In this document: in pieces, positions 60,333-64,000 of the stretch | Numbering within the stretch: position 1 is the first letter of the stretch | Layout of the letters: each line of letters begins with the position of its first letter | Assembly (NCBI GenBank): GCA_963734025.1 | Contig: CAVTFR010000014.1 | Span: forward strand, 186,001-250,000 | Source: JACVRW01 sp963734025 | GTDB lineage: Bacteria > Actinomycetota > Thermoleophilia > Solirubrobacterales > Thermoleophilaceae | Direction: 5' to 3' | DNA: 64,000 bases | Made by a program: the position numbers and the translations under genes | The notes under the pieces: generated by a model | Told to the model about the DNA's origin: nothing | Seen by the model: only the letters and a program-made list of their open reading frames with translations | The model's database searches: none

Positions 60333-61285
60333 TGCAGCTCGGCTTCGTAGGGCTCGGCAAGATGGGCTCCAACATGGTGCACCGGATCCACCGCGATTCG
60401 GAGCACACGTGTGTGACGTTCGACTTCAACGCAGAGGCGGTGAGCGAGGTCGAGGGGTTCGGCGCGACCGGCGCCTCTTCGCTGGAGGATCTCGTCTCGA
60501 AGCTCGAGGCGCCCCGCTCGGTCTGGGTGATGGTGCCTGCCGGCGACCCGACGCAGAGCACCGTCGACCAGCTCGGGGATCTGCTCGAGGAGGGCGACAC
60601 GATCATCGACGGCGGCAACTCCAAGTGGACCGACGACAAAGCCCGCCGCGACACGCTCATGCCTCGAGGCCTGCACTACGTGGACGTGGGCGTCAGCGGA
60701 GGGGTCTGGGGCCTCGAGGTCGGGTACTGCATGATGGTCGGCGGTCCCGACGAGGCAGTGGAGCGGCTTTCACCCATCCTCGACGTGCTGGCACCGCCGC
60801 ACACCGAGGAACACGGGCCAGGCTGGGGGCACTTCGGGCCCACGGGCGCGGGGCACTACGTGAAGATGGTCCACAACGGCGTGGAGTACGGGATGATGCA
60901 GGCCTACGCCGAGGGCTTCGCGCTCTTCAATCACTGCGAGTACGAGCTCGACAATGCGCAGATCGCTCACCTGTGGATGCAGGGTTCGGTCGTGCGCTCT
61001 TGGCTGTGCGAGCTCGCGGCGCGGGCATTCGAGCAGGAAGGCAACGAGCTCGCCCGCATCGCCCCATTCGTCGAGGACTCGGGTGAGGGTCGCTGGACGG
61101 TCGAAGAGGGCATTGAGCAAAAAGTTCCGACGCCCGTGATCGCCCAGTCGCTCTACGAGCGCTACTCCTCGCGCGGGAGAGGCGAATTCGCCGCCAGGGT
61201 CGACGCCGCGCTGCGCAACCAGTTCGGCGGGCATGCGGTCAAAGCCGCCGACCCGGTCGCACAGGCCGACCCGCACGCCGAGTAG
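60332..61285 (+). CDS. gnd: 6-phosphogluconate dehydrogenase, decarboxylating (short type)
   Basis: 317 aa, the short NAD-type (YqeC/GndA-like) form rather than the 470-aa one. Rossmann motif GFVGLGKMGSNM at 4-15, substrate loop DVGVSGGVWGLEVG near 117-130, catalytic Lys in GHYVKMVHNGVEYGMMQA. It converts 6-phosphogluconate to ribulose-5-phosphate. The ATG overlaps the tal-pgi stop (TGATG). Cofactor preference cannot be told with certainty. Confidence 0.94.
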   Translation: MQLGFVGLGKMGSNMVHRIHRDSEHTCVTFDFNAEAVSEVEGFGATGASSLEDLVSKLEAPRSVWVMVPAGDPTQSTVDQLGDLLEEGDTIIDGGNSKWTDDKARRDTLMPRGLHYVDVGVSGGVWGLEVGYCMMVGGPDEAVERLSPILDVLAPPHTEEHGPGWGHFGPTGAGHYVKMVHNGVEYGMMQAYAEGFALFNHCEYELDNAQIAHLWMQGSVVRSWLCELAARAFEQEGNELARIAPFVEDSGEGRWTVEEGIEQKVPTPVIAQSLYERYSSRGRGEFAARVDAALRNQFGGHAVKAADPVAQADPHAE

Positions 61286-61287
61286 CG

Positions 61288-62802
61288 ATGGCCACCGTCG
61301 AGCAGGAGAACCCGCTCGTAGAAGGCCTCGAGCGGCAGCCCGTCCACCCGACGTCGGTCGTCATCTTCGGCGGCACGGGGGACCTCGCGCACCGCAAGCT
61401 GCTGCCGGCGTTCTACAACCTGGCGCACGAGGGCGCCCTGCCGGAGCGCTTCAACCTGATCGCGGTGTCGCGCTCGGACATCCCGCACGCCGACTACCGG
61501 GCCATGGCGAAGGAGTCGATCGAGAAGTACTCGCGCCGCCAGCCCGATCCGCAGGTGCTCGAGAAGCTGCTCGAGCAGGTGCGCTACGTGCCCGGCACCT
61601 TCGACGACGACGGCGTCTTCGACCGGCTCGAGCGGGAGCTCGCCGAGTGCGACGAGGACGCCGGGATCGTCTACAACCGCGTCTTCTACCTCTCGACCGC
61701 GCCGACCTTCTTCTCGCTGATCGTCGAGAAGCTCGGCGCGCACGGGCTCGACCGGATGGAGGGCGCAGAGGTGCGCGTGGTGATCGAGAAGCCGTTCGGG
61801 ACGCGGCTCGCCGAGGCGCTCGAGTTGAACCGACAGGTGCTCTCGGTGCTCGACGAGTCGCAGGTCTTCCGGATCGACCACTACCTGGGCAAGGAGACCG
61901 TCCAGAACATGCTGGCGTTCCGGTTCGCGAACGGCCTGTTCGAGCCGATCTGGAACCGCAACTTCATCGACTACGTCCAGATCACCGCCGCCGAGGACCT
62001 CGGCATCGGCCGCCGCGCCGGCTACTACGACTCCGCCGGCGCCCTGCGCGACCTGGTCCAGAACCACATGCTGCAGCTGCTGACGCTGCTCTGCATGGAG
62101 CCGCCGGTGACCTTCACGGCCGACGAGGTACGCGACGAGAAGGTCAAGGTCCTGCATGCGATCGCGCCGCCGCGCCCCGACGAGGTCGTGCGCGCCCAGT
62201 ACACCGCCGGGATGGCGGAGGGCAGCGACGTAGTCGGCTACCTCGAGGAAGAGGGAGTCCCTGAGGACTCGAAGACCGAGACCTTCGTGGCGCTCAAGCT
62301 CGAGGTCGACAACTGGCGCTGGGCCGGCGTGCCCATCTACGTGCGGACCGGCAAGCGGCTCACGCGCAAGGTCACGGAGATCGCCGTGACGCTCAAGCCG
62401 GTGCCGCACCTGGCCTTCGAGGCGGCGGGCTCGGTCGGGGTGCAGCCGAACCAGCTGGTCTTGACGATGCAGCCGAACGAGGGCGTGTCGCTCTCGCTCG
62501 GGGCGAAGATCCCGGGCACGCGCATGCGCATCCGGCCCGTAAACATGGAGTTCCTCTACGGAACGGCCTTCCTCTCGCAGTCGCCCGAGGCGTACGAGCG
62601 GCTCATCCTCGACGCCATGCGCGGCGACGCGACACTCTTCACCCGCGACGACGAGGTGGAGGCGCAGTGGCGCATCATCGACCCGATCCTCGAGTCGTGG
62701 GCAGGCGGCGAAGTTCCGCTCTACCAGTACCCGGCCGGCACCGGCGGGCCGAAGGAGGCGGACGCCCTGCTCGAGCCCGGCCACCGCTGGCGGGCGATCT
62801 AG
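61288..62802 (+). CDS. zwf: Glucose-6-phosphate 1-dehydrogenase
   Basis: 504 aa. Coenzyme motif IFGGTGDLAHRKLLPA near 27-42, the active site RIDHYLGKE at 195-203 (catalytic His198 neighbourhood, Lys202), and EKPFGTRLAEA near 167-177. It oxidises glucose-6-phosphate to 6-phosphogluconolactone. ATG two bases after gnd; overlaps opcA. Actinobacterial Zwf needs OpcA for activity, and opcA is next. Confidence 0.96.
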   Translation: MATVEQENPLVEGLERQPVHPTSVVIFGGTGDLAHRKLLPAFYNLAHEGALPERFNLIAVSRSDIPHADYRAMAKESIEKYSRRQPDPQVLEKLLEQVRYVPGTFDDDGVFDRLERELAECDEDAGIVYNRVFYLSTAPTFFSLIVEKLGAHGLDRMEGAEVRVVIEKPFGTRLAEALELNRQVLSVLDESQVFRIDHYLGKETVQNMLAFRFANGLFEPIWNRNFIDYVQITAAEDLGIGRRAGYYDSAGALRDLVQNHMLQLLTLLCMEPPVTFTADEVRDEKVKVLHAIAPPRPDEVVRAQYTAGMAEGSDVVGYLEEEGVPEDSKTETFVALKLEVDNWRWAGVPIYVRTGKRLTRKVTEIAVTLKPVPHLAFEAAGSVGVQPNQLVLTMQPNEGVSLSLGAKIPGTRMRIRPVNMEFLYGTAFLSQSPEAYERLILDAMRGDATLFTRDDEVEAQWRIIDPILESWAGGEVPLYQYPAGTGGPKEADALLEPGHRWRAI

Positions 62803-63866
62803 TGGAGGCCGCCGGCGCAGTGTGGTCCGAGCAGGACTGCACCCCGGCGACGATCGAGGCCGCCGTGCGCAGCATGCTCAAGGAGCAGTTTCAGCACGAC
62901 GAGGCCTACGCGCCCGCGCGGGTGCTGAACCTCGTGGTCGTGGTGGATCGCGAGTGGCGCGGCGAGATCCTCAACCGGCTCGAGCAAGTGGGCCGCTACG
63001 GCGCTTCGCGCACGATCGTGTGCGCCGTCGAGGAGGGCCGCACGACAATCAACGCGTGGGCCTCGATCACACCGGCGACCGAGCACCACAGGCCCGGTGA
63101 GCTGGCGCTCACACGCGAGCGCATCGTGCTCGACCTCGGGCCGAAGCACATCGCGAAGCTCGACACGATCGTCGACCCGCTCGTCGTGACCGACATCCCG
63201 ACGCTCGTGTGGTCGCCGCACGGCCACCCCGAGGCGATCGACGCGCTGCTCGGCCTTTCGCAGGTCGTGCTGATCGACTCGGTGGGGGAGCCCGACCCGG
63301 CGATGGCGCTCGACCGCGCCCGTGAGCTCGCGCAGCAGGCATACGTCGTGGACCTCGCCTGGCTGCGCAGCACGCCCTGGCGCGAGCGCGTCGCCACGAC
63401 CTTCGACCCGCCCCAGTGGCGCCCCGAGCTCGGCCGTATCGACAAGGTGGTCGTCCGCCACCGCCCCGACTCGGGCGCCGCCGGCGTCCTCTTCTGCGCC
63501 TGGCTGGCCTCCAGGCTCGGCTGGGAGGCCGGCGGGCTCATGCACGCCAACGGCACGCTCCACGGCAAGGCACACGGCAAGCGAAGCGACGTGACGATGG
63601 AGCTCATCCCCGACGACGGCCAAACGGTCCCGGGGCTCGCGGGCGTGCAGATAGCGAGTATGTCCGGCATGAGCATCTCGCTCGATCGCGGCCCCGGCGG
63701 GCTCGTCGCCACCCGGGTCGACCCCAAGGGCCGTAAATCGAACTGGACCGTGCTGGGCGCCTCCCGCGGGGAGGGCGGCATCCTCGGCGAGGGCATCCGC
63801 CAGGCGCTCCTGCGAGATCCCGCCTACGAGGCGGCGCTGGCCTGCGCGGAATCGATGTTCGGATGA
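62802..63866 (+). CDS. opcA: Glucose-6-phosphate dehydrogenase assembly protein OpcA
   Basis: 354 aa from GTG at 62802, sharing one base with the zwf stop. OpcA family marks: RVLNLVVVVD near 37-46, the IVLDLGPKHIAKL region, PTLVWSPHG, and a C-terminal part with SDVTMELIPD and a redox-modulated surface. It binds and activates Zwf as an oligomeric complex. The reading frame opens earlier within zwf, but homology starts at this GTG. Confidence 0.92.
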   Translation: MEAAGAVWSEQDCTPATIEAAVRSMLKEQFQHDEAYAPARVLNLVVVVDREWRGEILNRLEQVGRYGASRTIVCAVEEGRTTINAWASITPATEHHRPGELALTRERIVLDLGPKHIAKLDTIVDPLVVTDIPTLVWSPHGHPEAIDALLGLSQVVLIDSVGEPDPAMALDRARELAQQAYVVDLAWLRSTPWRERVATTFDPPQWRPELGRIDKVVVRHRPDSGAAGVLFCAWLASRLGWEAGGLMHANGTLHGKAHGKRSDVTMELIPDDGQTVPGLAGVQIASMSGMSISLDRGPGGLVATRVDPKGRKSNWTVLGASRGEGGILGEGIRQALLRDPAYEAALACAESMFG

Positions 63867-64000
63867 CGCTCAAGCCGGACTTCCAGATCCTGGAGGACCC
63901 AGCCGAGGAGGCCTGCACGCTGCTCACCGGCTCCGGCGGCCACGTCGTGATCACGGGCGGCTCGACGCCGCGCGTCGCCTACGAGCGGGCGGCCGAGCGG
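63863..64000 (+). CDS. pgl: 6-phosphogluconolactonase, N-terminal part (cut by window edge)
   Basis: 46 codons from ATG at 63863, overlapping the opcA stop as ATGA. The start MTLKPDFQILEDPAEEA and the first conserved block VVITGGSTPRVAYERAA, with the phosphate-binding GGSTP, identify the DevB/Pgl family. It hydrolyses 6-phosphogluconolactone, completing the oxidative branch with zwf and gnd. The rest lies beyond base 64000. Confidence 0.85.
   Translation, partial: MTLKPDFQILEDPAEEACTLLTGSGGHVVITGGSTPRVAYERAAER

Overview
The window is a high-GC chromosomal segment of an actinobacterium. The gene repertoire fits the Thermoleophilia (Solirubrobacterales/Gaiellales), although that placement is my inference: a transaldolase-glucose-6-phosphate isomerase fusion, OpcA, GuaB3 beside GuaA, CtaC fused to cytochrome c, many ATGA/GTGA gene overlaps and many leaderless promoters. 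There is no rRNA, tRNA, transposase, integrase, phage gene or CRISPR array. Nearly everything is chromosomal housekeeping, with small accessory patches and several gene remnants.

Layout. 1-4.6 kb: the end of a cation exporter, small unknown genes, the TldD/TldE protease pair and an HU-type DNA-binding protein. 4.7-8.3 kb: pyrF, a LysM protein, a D,D-carboxypeptidase and a PfkB sugar kinase. 8.3-11.2 kb: guaB3-guaA. 11.2-12.5 kb: a 1.33-kb block bounded by two copies of the guaA 3' end, carrying a membrane protein, its probable winged-helix repressor with two operator palindromes, and a small membrane protein. 12.6-20.1 kb: secreted proteins, a MacB/FtsX-type ABC exporter, a HisKA_3 sensor kinase and two response regulators. 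20.3-24.7 kb: a deleted aldo-keto reductase, a molybdopterin enzyme with its flavin reductase, a cupin and an M23 peptidase under a c-di-AMP riboswitch. 24.9-34.3 kb: rplM-rpsI (S9 with a ~200-residue acidic extension), glmM, glmS, acpS, nnr, a CBS protein, alr and a tRNA nucleotidyltransferase.

34.3-40.5 kb: a frameshifted corA, a frameshifted HIT gene, cspA, infA, small secreted or regulatory proteins, a dihaem cytochrome c and an inositol monophosphatase. 40.5-46.3 kb: the aa3 oxidase operon ctaC-ctaD-(universal-stress-like)-ctaE with tiny membrane proteins, an AraC-type regulator and a CBS protein. 46.6-49.4 kb: a murein endopeptidase, a DUF4394 protein and two oppositely oriented YceI fragments. 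49.4-54.6 kb: a VOC dioxygenase, ACC deaminase, a patatin, a ROK kinase and a GH6 glucanase. 54.6-64 kb: one long operon for glucose phosphorylation and the pentose phosphate pathway (ROK glucokinase, tkt, tal-pgi, gnd, zwf, opcA, pgl).

Two themes run through the window. First, at least fourteen genes have a TANNNT hexamer 6-9 bases before the start codon, so their messages are probably leaderless. Second, there are several breaks: single-base frameshifts (949-1450, corA, HIT), internal deletions (aldo-keto reductase, ROK remnant), an isolated enoyl-CoA hydratase tail, and two junctions where gene fragments abut head to head (39,644 and 49,141). Whether these are genome erosion or assembly artefacts cannot be decided from the sequence alone.
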